In this document: positions 10,776-20,197 of the stretch, piece after piece
Layout: each line of letters starts with the position of its first letter
How positions within the stretch are numbered: position 1 is the stretch's first letter
NCBI RefSeq assembly: GCF_011059185.1
Contig: NZ_JAALFE010000006.1
Coordinates: 119,401-183,400, forward strand
Length of the DNA stretch: 64,000 nucleotides
Direction of reading: 5' to 3'
From: Paragemmobacter kunshanensis
Lineage (GTDB): Bacteria > Pseudomonadota > Alphaproteobacteria > Rhodobacterales > Rhodobacteraceae
Notes under the pieces: model-generated
Told to the model about the DNA's origin: nothing
Databases searched by the model: none
The model's input: the letters and a program-made list of their open reading frames with translations, nothing else
Position numbers and translations under genes: made by a program

Positions 10776-11500
10776 GCCAGCCGCTCCCGCGCCAACAAGG
10801 CCTGCAACCGCCGCGCCCGGATCTCCGTCCGCGTCCGCATCAACACCAGCGCCACGAAGAGCAGCACGAAGCCCGCGATGCACACCAGAAGCGGCAGCCA
10901 GAACACATCCGCCACATTCTCCTCCTTGTCCAGCGACAGCGACGCCCCCTGATGCAGCCCCTGATTCCAGAACAGCACCGCATAGCGCGACAACAGCGCA
11001 AAGACCGATCCCACCAGACAGAGCACCGCCGTCAGATCGGCGGCGGTGTCGGGATTCTCCACCGCCTGCCACAGCGCGATATAGCCCAGATAGAACAGCG
11101 TCAGGATCAGGAAGGACGTCAGCCTCGGGTCCCAGGCCCACCACGTCCCCCACATCGGCTGCCCCCAGAAGGCCCCGGTCACCAGCGCGATGACCGTGAA
11201 AGTCAACCCGATCGGCGCGGCGGCCTTGGCCGCCAGCGCGCTCACATGATGCCGCCGCACCAGCCAGATCAGGCTGGTGACCAGCATCATCACCCAGGCA
11301 TTGATCGCCATCATCGCGCTTGGCACATGCAGGTAGATGATCTTCACGGTCGACCCTTGCCGGAAATCATCCGGCGTGAAGAAGAACCCCCAGATCAGCC
11401 CCGCCACCAGACAGGCCAGCGCCAGCACCGCCACCCAGGGCAGGACCCAGGCCGATGTCTGCATGAACCGCTTCGGATTGGCATATTCCCAGATCGACAT
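10772..11500 (-). CDS. ccmC: Heme transporter CcmC
   Basis: The 242-aa protein has six membrane segments and the tryptophan-rich periplasmic motif WGTWWAWDPRLT (about residues 117-128) that binds heme for transfer to CcmE. Likely axial heme ligands are H58 (in YLHVPSA) and H183 (in NQGLHQGAS), matching the two conserved histidines of the family. It is transcribed between ccmB and ccmD, with 53 bases separating it from ccmB. Confidence 0.96.
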   Translation of the reverse strand: MSIWEYANPKRFMQTSAWVLPWVAVLALACLVAGLIWGFFFTPDDFRQGSTVKIIYLHVPSAMMAINAWVMMLVTSLIWLVRRHHVSALAAKAAAPIGLTFTVIALVTGAFWGQPMWGTWWAWDPRLTSFLILTLFYLGYIALWQAVENPDTAADLTAVLCLVGSVFALLSRYAVLFWNQGLHQGASLSLDKEENVADVFWLPLLVCIAGFVLLFVALVLMRTRTEIRARRLQALLARERLA

Positions 11501-11553
11501 GCTGGCTCTCTAAATCCTCTTCGCGCGCGTCTCAACTCACTAACACGCTAGCG

Positions 11554-12210
11554 TCACCTCAGGTTGATCCGTATTGCCGCAGCCGCCGCAAAGGGCAACA
11601 AGGCCCCCGCCGCCAGCGTGATCCCCGCCAGCAGAAGCAGCGGCACCGCCACCTCCAGCCCCGCCGCCCCCCGCTTCACCACTTCCGCCCCGAAGATCAG
11701 CGTCGGCACATAAAGCGGCAGCACCAGAAGCGACAGCAGCAATCCCCCCCGCTTCACCCCCACCACCAGCGCCGCGCCAAAGGCCCCGATCACCGAAAGC
11801 GCGGGCGTGCCAAGGGCCAGCGACAGCACCAGCCAGCCATAGCCCTCGACCGGCAGGTTCAGCAGAACCCCCAGCACCGGCGCGACCAGGGTCAGCGGCA
11901 CCCCGGTCACCATCCAATGCGCCAGGGCCTTCACCGCCACCACCGCCTCCAGCGGCATCGGGCTGGTGGCCAGCAGGTCCAGCGACCCATCCTCGAAATC
12001 CAGCGCGAAGATCCGGTCCAGCGACAGCAGGCAGGCCAGCAGCGCCCCCACCCACAATATCCCCGGCGCGATCCGCCCCAGCGTGCCGCCCTCCGGCCCC
12101 ACGCCCAAGGGCACCAGCACCGCCAGCAGCAGGAAGAAGGCCAGCCCCAGCCCGAACCCGCCCCCCGCCCGCATCGCCAGCCGCAGGTCCCGGCTCAGCA
12201 GCGCCCCCAT
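11554..12210 (-). CDS. ccmB: Heme exporter ABC permease CcmB
   Basis: The 218-aa polytopic membrane protein (six predicted helices) is the permease partner of the CcmA ATPase. Together they drive release of holo-CcmE from CcmCD. It starts MGALLSRDLRLAMRAGGGFG, the usual CcmB N-terminus, and SLDRIFALDFEDGSLDLL is family-typical. A 151-base spacer with a repeat element (12242-12309) separates it from ccmA, which is unusual for genes normally only a few bases apart. Confidence 0.93.
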   Translation of the reverse strand: MGALLSRDLRLAMRAGGGFGLGLAFFLLLAVLVPLGVGPEGGTLGRIAPGILWVGALLACLLSLDRIFALDFEDGSLDLLATSPMPLEAVVAVKALAHWMVTGVPLTLVAPVLGVLLNLPVEGYGWLVLSLALGTPALSVIGAFGAALVVGVKRGGLLLSLLVLPLYVPTLIFGAEVVKRGAAGLEVAVPLLLLAGITLAAGALLPFAAAAAIRINLR

Positions 12211-12241
12211 GCGCGCCCCTCCCCGTCTTTCGATCCCGCAG

Positions 12242-12309
12242 CTTCATCTTGGGAAAAATACCCTCGGGGGGAGGCGCGGCACGCGCCGTGGGGGGCAGAC
12301 AGCCCCCCG
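12242..12309 (+). repeat. Intergenic palindromic repeat element between ccmA and ccmB
   Basis: CTTCATCTTGGG, then ATACCCTCGGGGGG, the palindrome GGCGCGGCACGCGCC and a GGGGGGCAGACAGCCCCCC hairpin. It has the same block order as the copy at 4848. It interrupts the ccmAB operon, so it is transcribed and does not fully block transcription if ccmB depends on the upstream promoter. Confidence 0.7.
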
Positions 12310-12361
12310 TCCCGGCCCGCCACCGGGCGCCGCGCCTCTGGCCGGGTTCCCCGCCCCGCCC

Positions 12362-12991
12362 TCATCCGAAAACCTCGTCGAAATCCCCGCGCGCGCCACC
12401 CGCCGCCGGGCTTTTCGCGCGATAGGGGCCCAGCTCCAGCACCTCCGCCTCCGCCAGGCCCAGGTCGATATGCGTGGCGATCAGCGCCGCCCCGCCCGCC
12501 GCCAGATGGGCCCGCACCACACCCCCGAACAGCGCCACCGAAGCCGCATCGAGCGAGACCGTCGGCTCATCCAGCAGCCACATCTCCCGCCCTGTCACCA
12601 GAAGCCGCGCCAGCCCCAGCCGCCGCTTCTGCCCGGCCGAGAGATTCGCCGCCAGCCGATTGCGCAGCGCGACAAGGTTCATCTCCTCCAGCGCCCGCCC
12701 CACCCGGTCGGTGCCATGGATCGCGGCCCAGAATTCCAGGTTCTCCGCCACTGTCAGCACCGCCTTCAACCCGTCGGCATGGGCGGCATAGGCAATCGCC
12801 TCGGGCGGCAGCGACACCTGCCCCACCAGCGGCGGCTGCAGCCCTGCCAGCGTGCGCAAGAGCGTGGTCTTGCCCACGCCGTTCGGCCCGCGCAGGATCA
12901 GCGCCCGCCCCGCGGCCAGCCGGAAGGACAGCCCCTCCAGCACCCGCAAGCCCCCCCGCGCCACCGCCAGATCGGAAACGCTCAACTCCAT
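12362..12991 (-). CDS. ccmA: Heme exporter ATP-binding protein CcmA
   Basis: The 209-aa ABC ATPase has Walker A GPNGVGKT at residues 35-42, signature [16 protein letters not shown] and Walker B WLLDEP. It powers the CcmAB(CD) complex in heme delivery to CcmE. The start at 12991 ([10 protein letters not shown]) gives the standard length. An in-frame extension to 13093 would translate a hairpin repeat and is rejected. The tail after ELGPYRAK is short and not conserved. Confidence 0.95.
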   Translation of the reverse strand: MELSVSDLAVARGGLRVLEGLSFRLAAGRALILRGPNGVGKTTLLRTLAGLQPPLVGQVSLPPEAIAYAAHADGLKAVLTVAENLEFWAAIHGTDRVGRALEEMNLVALRNRLAANLSAGQKRRLGLARLLVTGREMWLLDEPTVSLDAASVALFGGVVRAHLAAGGAALIATHIDLGLAEAEVLELGPYRAKSPAAGGARGDFDEVFG

Positions 12992-13017
12992 GCCGAGGCC
13001 CGCCCTTCGGGCGGAGG

Positions 13018-13185
13018 AAAGATCTTCCAGCGAAGATCTTTCGGAAAAGTTTTCACTGAAAACTTTTCCCCCCGCGTCGCTCCCGGATCGCAAACCGCCA
13101 GAGCCCCAGCGGATCCCGCCCTCCGGGCGGGGGAAGGATCTTCCAGAGAAGATCCTTCCCGAAAAATTTTCGCCGAAAATTTTTC
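13018..13185. repeat. Two tandem copies of a double-hairpin repeat
   Basis: Each copy has two perfect hairpins. Copy 1: AAAGATCTTC/GAAGATCTTT (13018-13041, 10 bp, loop CAGC), then GGAAAAGTTTTC/GAAAACTTTTCC (13043-13069, 12 bp, loop ACT). Copy 2: GGAAGGATCTTC/GAAGATCCTTCC (13132-13159, 12 bp, loop CAGA), then GAAAAATTTTC/GAAAATTTTTC (13161-13185, 11 bp, loop GCC). The stems differ in sequence but stay perfectly paired, so changes in one arm are compensated in the other. The element lies between the Mth938-like gene and ccmA within one transcription unit. Confidence 0.85.
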
Positions 13186-13202
13186 CACCCCGCCGCGCGC
13201 CA

Positions 13203-13565
13203 TCACGCGCCCCCGACGGGCAGCAGCGCCACCGCGATCCGGCGGCCCTCGCTCAAAAGCACGTTATAGGTCCGGCAGGCCGCGGGCGAGGTCATCACCT
13301 CCACCCCGATGCCGCCCGCCTCCAGCGCCGTGCGGAAGGCCGCGGGCGGATGGGCGATCTCGGCCCCCATGCCCAGGAACAGCACGTCGATCCGCCCCGC
13401 CAGGCTCAGCGGCGTCGCGCTGTCCTCCAGCCCGCCCCAGGGTCCGGCATCCCAGGGCGTCACCAGACAGGCCCCCCGCAGCACATGCGCCCCCACCCGA
13501 AAGAAGCCCGGCCCATAGCCCGCGATCGGCTGGGCTGTGCCATAGCTGATCTCGGTCAGGCGCAT
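13203..13565 (-). CDS. Mth938-like domain protein
   Basis: The 120-aa protein belongs to the Mth938/NDUFAF3-like family (DUF498). [20 protein letters not shown] is near the N-terminus, and [14 protein letters not shown] and [27 protein letters not shown] are the conserved C-terminal part. The mitochondrial relative NDUFAF3 assists complex I assembly; the bacterial role is not established. It is found next to secF in many alphaproteobacteria, as here, nine bases from the secF stop. Start at 13565 (MRLTEISYG). Confidence 0.88.
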   Translation of the reverse strand: MRLTEISYGTAQPIAGYGPGFFRVGAHVLRGACLVTPWDAGPWGGLEDSATPLSLAGRIDVLFLGMGAEIAHPPAAFRTALEAGGIGVEVMTSPAACRTYNVLLSEGRRIAVALLPVGGA

Positions 13566-13574
13566 CGCGGTTCC

Positions 13575-14549
13575 TCAGGCGTCGATATTGGCAAACTCGT
13601 CCGGCGTGCCCTTGTTCTTCGGCTTTTCGCTGCGGTCCAGCCCGATGAACAGCACGATGTTCTTGGCCACATAGACCGAGGAATAGGTCCCCAGGATCAC
13701 GCCCATGAAGATGGAAAAGCAGAAGCCCCGGATCACGTCCCCGCCAAAGATCATCATCGTCCCCACCGCGATCAGCGTGGTCACCGATGTCATCAGCGTC
13801 CGGCTCAGCGTCTCGTTCACCGACAGGTTCATCACGTCGCGCAGCGGCATCTGCTTGTATTTCTGCAGGTTCTCCCGCAGCCGGTCGAAGACCACCACCG
13901 TGTCGTTGATCGAATAGCCAAGGATCGTCAGCAGCCCCGCCACGATGGTCAGGTCGAACTTGATCTGGAACAGCGCGAAGATGCCGATGGTGATGAAGAC
14001 GTCATGCAGCAGCGCCAGCACCCCCCCCAGCGCGAACTGCCATTCGAAACGCATCCAGATATAGGCCAGCACCGCGAAGGAGGTCAGCGCCACCGCCAGG
14101 ATGGATCCCCAGACCAGCTCGCCCGATACCTTCGGCCCCACGCTTTCCACGCTGGGAAAGGTCATCGCCGGGTCGATCGTCCGCAGCGCGGCCTCGACGG
14201 CGGCGATCTGCTCGGGCGTCACCGCCTCGGTCGAATCCTGCGCCGCGATGCGGATCATCGCCACATTCTGCTCCGGCCCGAAGGTCGGATCGAAGACTTC
14301 CGTGATCGCGATATCGCCCAGCGGCAATTCCTCAAGCGCCGCGCGATAGGCCGCCACATCCACGGCCTGGGCGCTTTCCGTGCGGATCGTGGTGCCGCCC
14401 TTGAAATCGATCCCGAAATTCAGCCCCATCACGCCCCAGGCGACAAAGGCCAGGACCATCAGCAGCATCGACCCGCCGAAGGTCACCCCCTGCCAGCGGA
14501 AGAAGTCGAAGTTTGTCTTTTCCGGCGCAAGCCGCAGACGCCATGCCAT
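13575..14549 (-). CDS. secF: Protein translocase subunit SecF
   Basis: The 324-aa inner-membrane RND-family subunit works with SecD to use the proton-motive force in late steps of Sec export. It has an N-terminal membrane helix, a periplasmic P4-like domain (GIDFKGGTTIRTES motif near residues 42-55), then five helices with GYSINDTVVVFDRLRENL near 220-237. The start at 14549 (MAWRLRLAPEK) has an AGGAG site upstream. A further in-frame ATG at 14600 lies over the end of secD and is rejected. It is separated from secD by 11 bases. Confidence 0.96.
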   Translation of the reverse strand: MAWRLRLAPEKTNFDFFRWQGVTFGGSMLLMVLAFVAWGVMGLNFGIDFKGGTTIRTESAQAVDVAAYRAALEELPLGDIAITEVFDPTFGPEQNVAMIRIAAQDSTEAVTPEQIAAVEAALRTIDPAMTFPSVESVGPKVSGELVWGSILAVALTSFAVLAYIWMRFEWQFALGGVLALLHDVFITIGIFALFQIKFDLTIVAGLLTILGYSINDTVVVFDRLRENLQKYKQMPLRDVMNLSVNETLSRTLMTSVTTLIAVGTMMIFGGDVIRGFCFSIFMGVILGTYSSVYVAKNIVLFIGLDRSEKPKNKGTPDEFANIDA

Positions 14550-14560
14550 GCTGCGCTCTC

Positions 14561-16228
14561 CTATACGTAAACGGTTTTCGGGCGGCGCAGGCCGTACCAT
14601 GTCTCGACCATCTGCCGCGTCACATACAGCGCGGTGAAGACCGAGGTCACGATCCCGATGGCCAGCGTCACGGCAAAGCCGCGCACCGGCCCCGCCCCCA
14701 TGGTGAACAGCACAAGCGACGTGATCAGCGTCGTCAGGTTGGCATCGACAATCGCCGACAAGGCCCGCTCATAGCCGATCTCGATCGCCCGCGCGGGCGA
14801 CTTGGCATTCTTCAGCTCTTCCCGGATGCGTTCAAAGACCAGCACATTCGCATCCACCGCCATCCCGATGATCAGCACGATCCCCGCGATCCCCGGCAGC
14901 GTCAGCGTGGCCCCGATGATCGACAGGATCCCGAAGATCATCGCCATGTTCAGCGCCAGCGACAGCACCGCGAACACCCCGAACAACCCGTAAGAGGCGA
15001 TCATGAACAGGCTCACCGCCACCATCCCGATCACCGCCGCCACCTTGCCCGCGTCGATGCTGTCCTGCCCCAGTTCCGGCCCGATGGTCCGCTCTTCCAG
15101 GAAGGTCATGCTCGCAGGCAATGCCCCCGCCGACAGCAGCACCGCCAGCCGGTTCGCCTCTTCCACCGTGAAATTCCCGGTGATGATCCCCGATCCGCCC
15201 GGGATATGGCTCTGGATCACCGGGGCCGAGATCACCTCGCCATCCAGCACGATGGCAAAGGGCGCGCCGATGTTCTGCGCCGTGTAATCGCCAAAGGCCC
15301 GCGCGCCGCGCGCATCGAACTGGAAGGCCACCGCGGGCCGCCCGTTCTGGTCAAAGTCGCCCTTGGCATTGGTCAGATCCTCGCCCGAAACGACGGGCAC
15401 CTCCTCGACCGTGTACCAGACCCCCTCCTCGTCCATCGAGGGCAGGCTCACATTGCCCGCGCCGGGGGCCGCATCCTCGGATGTGCCGCGCCGCACCACC
15501 GGGTTGAAGGTCAGCTTCGCCGTCGTCCCGATCAGCGCCTTCAACTCGCTCGCCGATCCGATCCCCGGCACCTGGATCAGGATCCGGTCCGCGCCCTGGC
15601 GCTGGATCGTGGGTTCCCGCGTGCCGGCCGTATCCACCCGCGTGCGGATGATCTCCAGCGATTGCTGGATCGTCCGCTGGTCCACCGCCGCCCGCTCGCT
15701 TTCCGACAGGGCCACGATCAGCGTCTTGCCCTCGGCCGTCACCGAGATGTCATTCTCGCCGATCCCCGTCAGCGACACGATGGGCGAGGCCAGCGCATTC
15801 ACCGCCGCCACCGCGGCCGCCATGCCCGCCTCGTTCTCGATCTCCACCCGCAATTCGGCCGGGTCCGTCGCGGGCTGGCGGCGCACCGCCCCCACATCCG
15901 CCCGCACCTCGCGCAGCGCGTCGCGCACTTCCGGCCACCAGCCATCCATGCGCGCCTTGTAGACATCGGCCACCTGCACCTCGGCCAGAAGATGCGCGCC
16001 GCCGCGCAGATCCAGCCCCAGATTCACGATCCCCGATGGCAGCCAGGACGGCCAGGCATCCAGCGCCGCCTGCTGTTCCACGGTGGCAAAACCCGCCGCC
16101 TCCACCGCCTGCGCGGCATCATTATGGCCCTCGACCCGGGAATAGAACAGGTTCGGGGCCGCCAGCACCAGACCGAGCGCAACCGTCGCCCAGATCAGGA
16201 TGCGCTTCCAAAGCGGCGTCTGCAGCAT
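14561..16228 (-). CDS. secD: Protein translocase subunit SecD
   Basis: The 555-aa subunit has an N-terminal helix, a large periplasmic domain including NLGLDLRGGAHLL near residue 70, and six helices in the C-terminal half with AVDANVLVFERIREEL. It forms the SecDF complex with the adjacent secF product. Length fits the alphaproteobacterial form. It lies 16 bases downstream of yajC in the same operon. Confidence 0.97.
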   Translation of the reverse strand: MLQTPLWKRILIWATVALGLVLAAPNLFYSRVEGHNDAAQAVEAAGFATVEQQAALDAWPSWLPSGIVNLGLDLRGGAHLLAEVQVADVYKARMDGWWPEVRDALREVRADVGAVRRQPATDPAELRVEIENEAGMAAAVAAVNALASPIVSLTGIGENDISVTAEGKTLIVALSESERAAVDQRTIQQSLEIIRTRVDTAGTREPTIQRQGADRILIQVPGIGSASELKALIGTTAKLTFNPVVRRGTSEDAAPGAGNVSLPSMDEEGVWYTVEEVPVVSGEDLTNAKGDFDQNGRPAVAFQFDARGARAFGDYTAQNIGAPFAIVLDGEVISAPVIQSHIPGGSGIITGNFTVEEANRLAVLLSAGALPASMTFLEERTIGPELGQDSIDAGKVAAVIGMVAVSLFMIASYGLFGVFAVLSLALNMAMIFGILSIIGATLTLPGIAGIVLIIGMAVDANVLVFERIREELKNAKSPARAIEIGYERALSAIVDANLTTLITSLVLFTMGAGPVRGFAVTLAIGIVTSVFTALYVTRQMVETWYGLRRPKTVYV

Positions 16229-16244
16229 GGCTTGGGCTTTCGGT

Positions 16245-16571
16245 TCAGGCCGCGGCCGGTTCGGTCTTGTTCATCACCTGGGCGATGGTGCCCTTGATCA
16301 CCTTCACCTTCACGCCATCGGCGATTTCCACCTCGACCATGCCGTCTTCCTGCACCTTGGTCACCTTGCCGACGATCCCGCCCTGCGTGACGACCTGATC
16401 CCCGCGCCGCAGCGCCTCGACCATGGACTTGTGCTCCTTCATCTTCTTCTGCTGCGGGCGGATCAGCAGGAAATACATGATCGCGAAGATCAGGATCAGC
16501 GGGATGAAAGAGGCAAAGGCAGAACCGGCACCGGCGCCGGCGGCCTGTGCAAAGGCGGGGGTTGCGAACAT
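16245..16571 (-). CDS. yajC: Sec translocon accessory protein YajC
   Basis: The 108-aa single-pass membrane protein has the conserved FLLIRPQQKKMKEH motif after a helix at about residues 17-38. A beta-rich cytoplasmic part includes LRRGDQVVTQGGIVGKV. It associates with SecDF. It is the first gene of the block yajC-secD-secF-Mth938-ccmABCDG, all on the minus strand. Sec export and cytochrome c maturation being joined is a recurring alphaproteobacterial layout. Confidence 0.96.
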   Translation of the reverse strand: MFATPAFAQAAGAGAGSAFASFIPLILIFAIMYFLLIRPQQKKMKEHKSMVEALRRGDQVVTQGGIVGKVTKVQEDGMVEVEIADGVKVKVIKGTIAQVMNKTEPAAA

Positions 16572-16754
16572 GGGCGTCCTCTCACTGTCTCGTCAGGGGC
16601 CGGGCTGCCCCGGCGATTTGGCGCGCACCCTATAGGCGGGGGCTATCGAAGGCAAGGCGGCCCCCGAAGCCATCCCCCACAAGGCCCGCGCCGCCCCGAT
16701 ATAAGTGCGCCCCCCCGCTTTGCCAGCCCCTCGTCGCCGATCTTCGCGCCCGGC

Positions 16755-17594
16755 TCAGATCCCCAGCCGGTACATCAGCCCCGCCACCTTGCGATAGACG
16801 ATGGGCGGCAGCAGATCCTGCATCAGCTCGATCCGCGCCGTGCGCTTGTCCTTCTGGTCCGCCGTGCCGGGGCGCGGCTTGAACAGCGTGGTATGGCCCT
16901 TGCGCGTCGCATCCCATGTGGCCGTGTAGTAATAAAGCGCGATGGACTGGCGCGGCTGGCCCTCGGGGTGGTTCACCTTCGACGGATTGCCATGCCAGCT
17001 GTCCGAGGTGGTGGAAAAACACACCATCCGGTTGAAGCTCGGCACGAAAGAGCTGACCATCCCCTTCATCTCCTTGTCCCACAACTCGAAGGAACCGCCA
17101 TATTCGGCCTTCCAGTCATGGTTCAGATAGATCAGGACATTCAGCCGCCGCTCCAGGTTCATCTTGGCGTGATGGTTGAAATCGGCATGGATATCCAGAT
17201 GCCCCCCCGTCTCGATCCGGTGGATCCCCCCGCCCGAGAAATAGGGGTCCGGGATCAGCCCGGTGATCCCCGTCAACTCCTCCAGGAACAGGATGAAGGG
17301 CTTGGAATTCAGCGCATAGAACAGGTTCTTGGTATAGGTGCCCAGCCGCTCGGGCGTATAGCTGGTCTTCAGCCGCTCCTGCGCCCGGTCAAAGCTGGTT
17401 TCCGCCTCGGGCAGGTCGCGCAACTCCACCAGCACCCGCTCCAGGATCTCGGGCGGCAGGAAATCGTCGAACCCGCCATGCGGATAGGGCTGGGCGGCGC
17501 GATAGGCCTCGGCATGGGGCCGCGCCGCCTCGCGTGCGGCATCGGTGGAAATCAGCAGGGTCTCGGGGTCGATCGGCAGGACGGGTCGGGTCAT
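16755..17594 (-). CDS. 2-oxoglutarate/Fe(II)-dependent oxygenase
   Basis: The 279-aa protein has a double-stranded beta-helix core. Predicted iron ligands are H136 and D138 (HADFNHH) and H201 (SDSWHGNP), with R215 (PRQSIALYYY) as the likely 2-oxoglutarate carboxylate anchor. It resembles the 2OG-Fe(II) oxygenase_3 group that includes prolyl hydroxylases and ribosomal-protein hydroxylases. A true substrate cannot be given. The upstream and downstream spacers contain hairpins, so it is probably monocistronic. Confidence 0.85.
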   Translation of the reverse strand: MTRPVLPIDPETLLISTDAAREAARPHAEAYRAAQPYPHGGFDDFLPPEILERVLVELRDLPEAETSFDRAQERLKTSYTPERLGTYTKNLFYALNSKPFILFLEELTGITGLIPDPYFSGGGIHRIETGGHLDIHADFNHHAKMNLERRLNVLIYLNHDWKAEYGGSFELWDKEMKGMVSSFVPSFNRMVCFSTTSDSWHGNPSKVNHPEGQPRQSIALYYYTATWDATRKGHTTLFKPRPGTADQKDKRTARIELMQDLLPPIVYRKVAGLMYRLGI

Positions 17595-17792
17595 GGGGGC
17601 TCCGGTCGGCTGGGGCTCCGGCCGCGGATGGGCCGGAACGGATTTAATCCATGTTAATCCCTACCCGATCCCTGACAAGCCGATCATCCCCCCAAAGTCC
17701 CGGACCAAGGTCCAAAACCCAGCCCACCCCGCCGCGCGCCCCTGGCCCTCCGCCCCGGCGAAAGGCCCCACATCACCCCCCGCCACCCCCGC

Positions 17793-17851
17793 GCCCCGGG
17801 CCTGACCCGGGGCCTCCACCCCGGCAGGAGGCCCCGGATCAGGTCCGGGGC
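17793..17851. repeat. Double-palindrome GC-rich intergenic element
   Basis: Two perfect hairpins, GCCCCGGG-CCTGA-CCCGGGGC (17793-17813) and GCCCCGGA-TCAGG-TCCGGGGC (17831-17851), are separated by a short spacer. The inner arms (GGGGCCTCC and GGAGGCCCC) also pair with each other, so two alternative folds are possible. It sits in the 474-base spacer between the divergent oxygenase and serS genes. The rest of the spacer holds no gene I can support. Confidence 0.75.
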
Positions 17852-17933
17852 GGGGTCTCTCCATCCTGTGCGCCCGCGCACCCTTAACCACCTTTGCCCG
17901 GCCGTCCCTATCCCGATTTGTATGCACAGCCCT

Positions 17934-17957
17934 CTGCACTGCGCGTCTGCACTGCGC
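17934..17957 (+). repeat. Direct repeat upstream of serS
   Basis: CTGCACTGCGC occurs twice (17934-17944 and 17947-17957) with a 13-base period, followed by a CTGCTGAACG variant. It lies 112 bases upstream of the serS start, within the likely promoter region. Its meaning is unknown. Confidence 0.4.
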
Positions 17958-18068
17958 TGCTGAACGCCCCCAAAACTCTTTCCCTGCAAGATCAGCCCCT
18001 TGCCGCCCCCTTCCCCTTTCGCGCCAAAACAGGCATACCACCCCCGTTGACCGCCAGAGGACAGGGCC

Positions 18069-19361
18069 ATGCACGATATCCGCGCCATCCGCGAAAACCC
18101 CGCCGCTTTCGATGCGGCCCTCGCCCGCCGTGGCCTCCCCCCCGCCTCGCCCGAGATCCTCGCCCTCGACGCCGACCGCCGCGCCCGGATCGTCGCCGCC
18201 GAAACCGCGACCGCCGACCAGAACCGCGCGTCGAAGGACGTAGGCGCCGCCAAGGCGCGCGGCGATGACGCCGAATTCGAACGCCTCCGCGCGCTAGTGG
18301 CTGAAAAAAAAGCGGAAATCGCGCAGCTGACGGCCGAGGCCGATGCCCGGGACGACGCGCTCCGCGACATGCTCATGCGCATCCCGAACCTGCCGCTCGC
18401 CGATGTGCCGGAAGGCCGCGACGAGGAAGACAATGTCGAACTCCGCCGCTGGGGCACCCCCCGCGCCTTCGATTTCAAGCCGCTGGAACATTTCGAAATC
18501 CCGGGCGTGAAGCCCGGAATGGATTTCGAGACCGCCGCCAAACTCTCCGGCGCGCGCTTCGTCGTGCTGCGCGGCGCGGTGATCCGCGTCCATCGGGCGC
18601 TGGCGCAGATGATGCTCGACACCCATGTGAACGACCATGCGTTAACCGAGATGTGGACCCCCGTCCTCGTCAAGGAAGACGCCATGTATGGCACCAACCA
18701 GCTCCCCAAATTCGCCGAGGACAGCTATCAGACAACCAATGGCTGGTGGCTTGTCCCCACCTCCGAGGTGACGCTGACGAACACCGTGGCGGGCGATATT
18801 CTGGAAGAAAATCAACTGCCTGTCCGCATGACCGCCCATACGCAATGCTTCCGCTCCGAAGCCGGCTCCGCGGGCAAGGACACCACGGGCATGCTGCGCC
18901 AGCACCAGTTCGAAAAGGTCGAGATGGTGTCGATCACCACCCCCGAAACCAGCCTCGCCGAACATGAACGGATGACGCGCTGCGCGGAAAATATCCTTGA
19001 AAAACTGGGGCTTCCCTACCGGACCATCGTGCTTTGCACCGGCGACATGGGCTTTGGCGCGCAGAAGACGCATGATCTGGAAGTCTGGCTTCCCGGCCAG
19101 AACCGCTATCGCGAAATCTCCTCCGTCTCCGTCTGCGGCGACTTCCAGGCCCGCCGCATGAACGCCCGCTTCCGCCCGGCGGGTGGTGGAAAACCCGAAT
19201 TCGTCCATACACTTAACGGCTCCGGCCTCGCAGTCGGGCGCACCCTGATCGCGGTGCTGGAGAACGGCCAGCAGGCCGATGGCTCGGTCGACCTGCCCGC
19301 CGCCCTCCACCCCTATCTCGGCGGCAAGACCCGCATCACCCCCGAGGGCGCGCTGGCATGA
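18069..19361 (+). CDS. serS: Serine--tRNA ligase
   Basis: The 430-aa class II synthetase has an N-terminal coiled-coil arm (about residues 30-105) that binds the long variable arm of tRNA-Ser. Motif 2 is [20 protein letters not shown] (about 261-280) and motif 3 is [17 protein letters not shown]. Length and domain order are standard. It is monocistronic or coupled to the next gene, whose ATG overlaps the serS stop as ATGA. Confidence 0.97.
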   Translation: MHDIRAIRENPAAFDAALARRGLPPASPEILALDADRRARIVAAETATADQNRASKDVGAAKARGDDAEFERLRALVAEKKAEIAQLTAEADARDDALRDMLMRIPNLPLADVPEGRDEEDNVELRRWGTPRAFDFKPLEHFEIPGVKPGMDFETAAKLSGARFVVLRGAVIRVHRALAQMMLDTHVNDHALTEMWTPVLVKEDAMYGTNQLPKFAEDSYQTTNGWWLVPTSEVTLTNTVAGDILEENQLPVRMTAHTQCFRSEAGSAGKDTTGMLRQHQFEKVEMVSITTPETSLAEHERMTRCAENILEKLGLPYRTIVLCTGDMGFGAQKTHDLEVWLPGQNRYREISSVSVCGDFQARRMNARFRPAGGGKPEFVHTLNGSGLAVGRTLIAVLENGQQADGSVDLPAALHPYLGGKTRITPEGALA

Positions 19362-20059
19362 AGGCCCGCGCCGCCCTCCTCCTCCTCGTCACCCTCGCCT
19401 TCGGCGCGGCCCCCTTCCTCACGCCCCCCTTCCGCGGCTACGACCCCGCCCTCTTCCCGGTGCAGATCGCCCGCCCCTCCATCCAGCCTGCCGCCTATGC
19501 CTTTGGAATCTGGAGCGTGATCTACCTCTGGCTCATTTCCCATGCCGTGCTGGGCCTTTGGAAACATTCGGAAAATCCGGCCTGGGACAGGCCGCGCCTG
19601 CCACTGGCCCTGGCCATCGCCCTGGGCTCGGCCTGGCTTTCCATCGCCCCGGTCGCCCCTATCTGGGCCACGGTCACAATCCTGATCATGGCCGCCGCCG
19701 CCATCGCCGCCTTCCTGCGCGCCGATACGGAAACCGATCGCTGGCTTCTCTCCGCCCCCATCGCCATCCTTGCAGGCTGGCTGTCGGCGGCGGCAGCCGT
19801 CTCCTCCGGGGTGGTGATCGCGGGATATGGGCTCATGTCGGACACTGTCGCCGCCGTGGCCATGATTGCCCTGACCCTGGCCCTTGCCACCTGGACCCAG
19901 CGGCAAAAGCCCCGGATGCCCGTCTATGGCCTCACCGTGATCTGGGCGCTGATCGGCATCACCGTGGCCAATGCCGGGCTGAACCCCGTCGTCGCCATCC
20001 TCGCAGGCATCGGCATCGGCCTGATGGCCCTCGTCCTGCGCTCCAGCCGGCAGGGATAA
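19358..20059 (+). CDS. Polytopic membrane protein, TspO/MBR-like
   Basis: The 233-aa protein has about seven hydrophobic segments. The N-terminal half has [27 protein letters not shown], which resembles the Trp-rich TspO/MBR family (PAYAFGxWxxIY) but is longer and lacks the compact five-helix form. It is translationally coupled to serS (ATGA overlap). Function is unknown, and a tryptophan-rich sensory protein-like label is a family guess. Confidence 0.7.
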   Translation: MKARAALLLLVTLAFGAAPFLTPPFRGYDPALFPVQIARPSIQPAAYAFGIWSVIYLWLISHAVLGLWKHSENPAWDRPRLPLALAIALGSAWLSIAPVAPIWATVTILIMAAAAIAAFLRADTETDRWLLSAPIAILAGWLSAAAAVSSGVVIAGYGLMSDTVAAVAMIALTLALATWTQRQKPRMPVYGLTVIWALIGITVANAGLNPVVAILAGIGIGLMALVLRSSRQG

Positions 20060-20072
20060 GACCGCCCCGCCC

Positions 20073-20094
20073 CTTCATCTTGGCGTAAATACCC
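20073..20094 (+). repeat. Truncated copy of the intergenic repeat
   Basis: CTTCATCTTGGCGTAAATACCC matches the head of the repeat family, but the G-run and palindromes that normally follow are missing. Confidence 0.55.
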
Positions 20095-20141
20095 AAATCC
20101 GACGCCAGCCACCCCCACCCCCGGTCGCCTGACGGCGCCCT

Positions 20142-20170
20142 CCCCTCCCCCGCCCTTCGCGGGGGAGGGG
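20142..20170. terminator. Hairpin between convergent genes
   Basis: CCCCTCCCCCGC-CCTTC-GCGGGGGAGGGG is a perfect 12-bp stem with a 5-base loop between the convergent membrane-protein gene and der. It is a plausible bidirectional terminator although it lacks a T-run. Confidence 0.65.
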
Positions 20171-20197
20171 CCGGGGGTGGGGGGGATTCGTCCAGGA

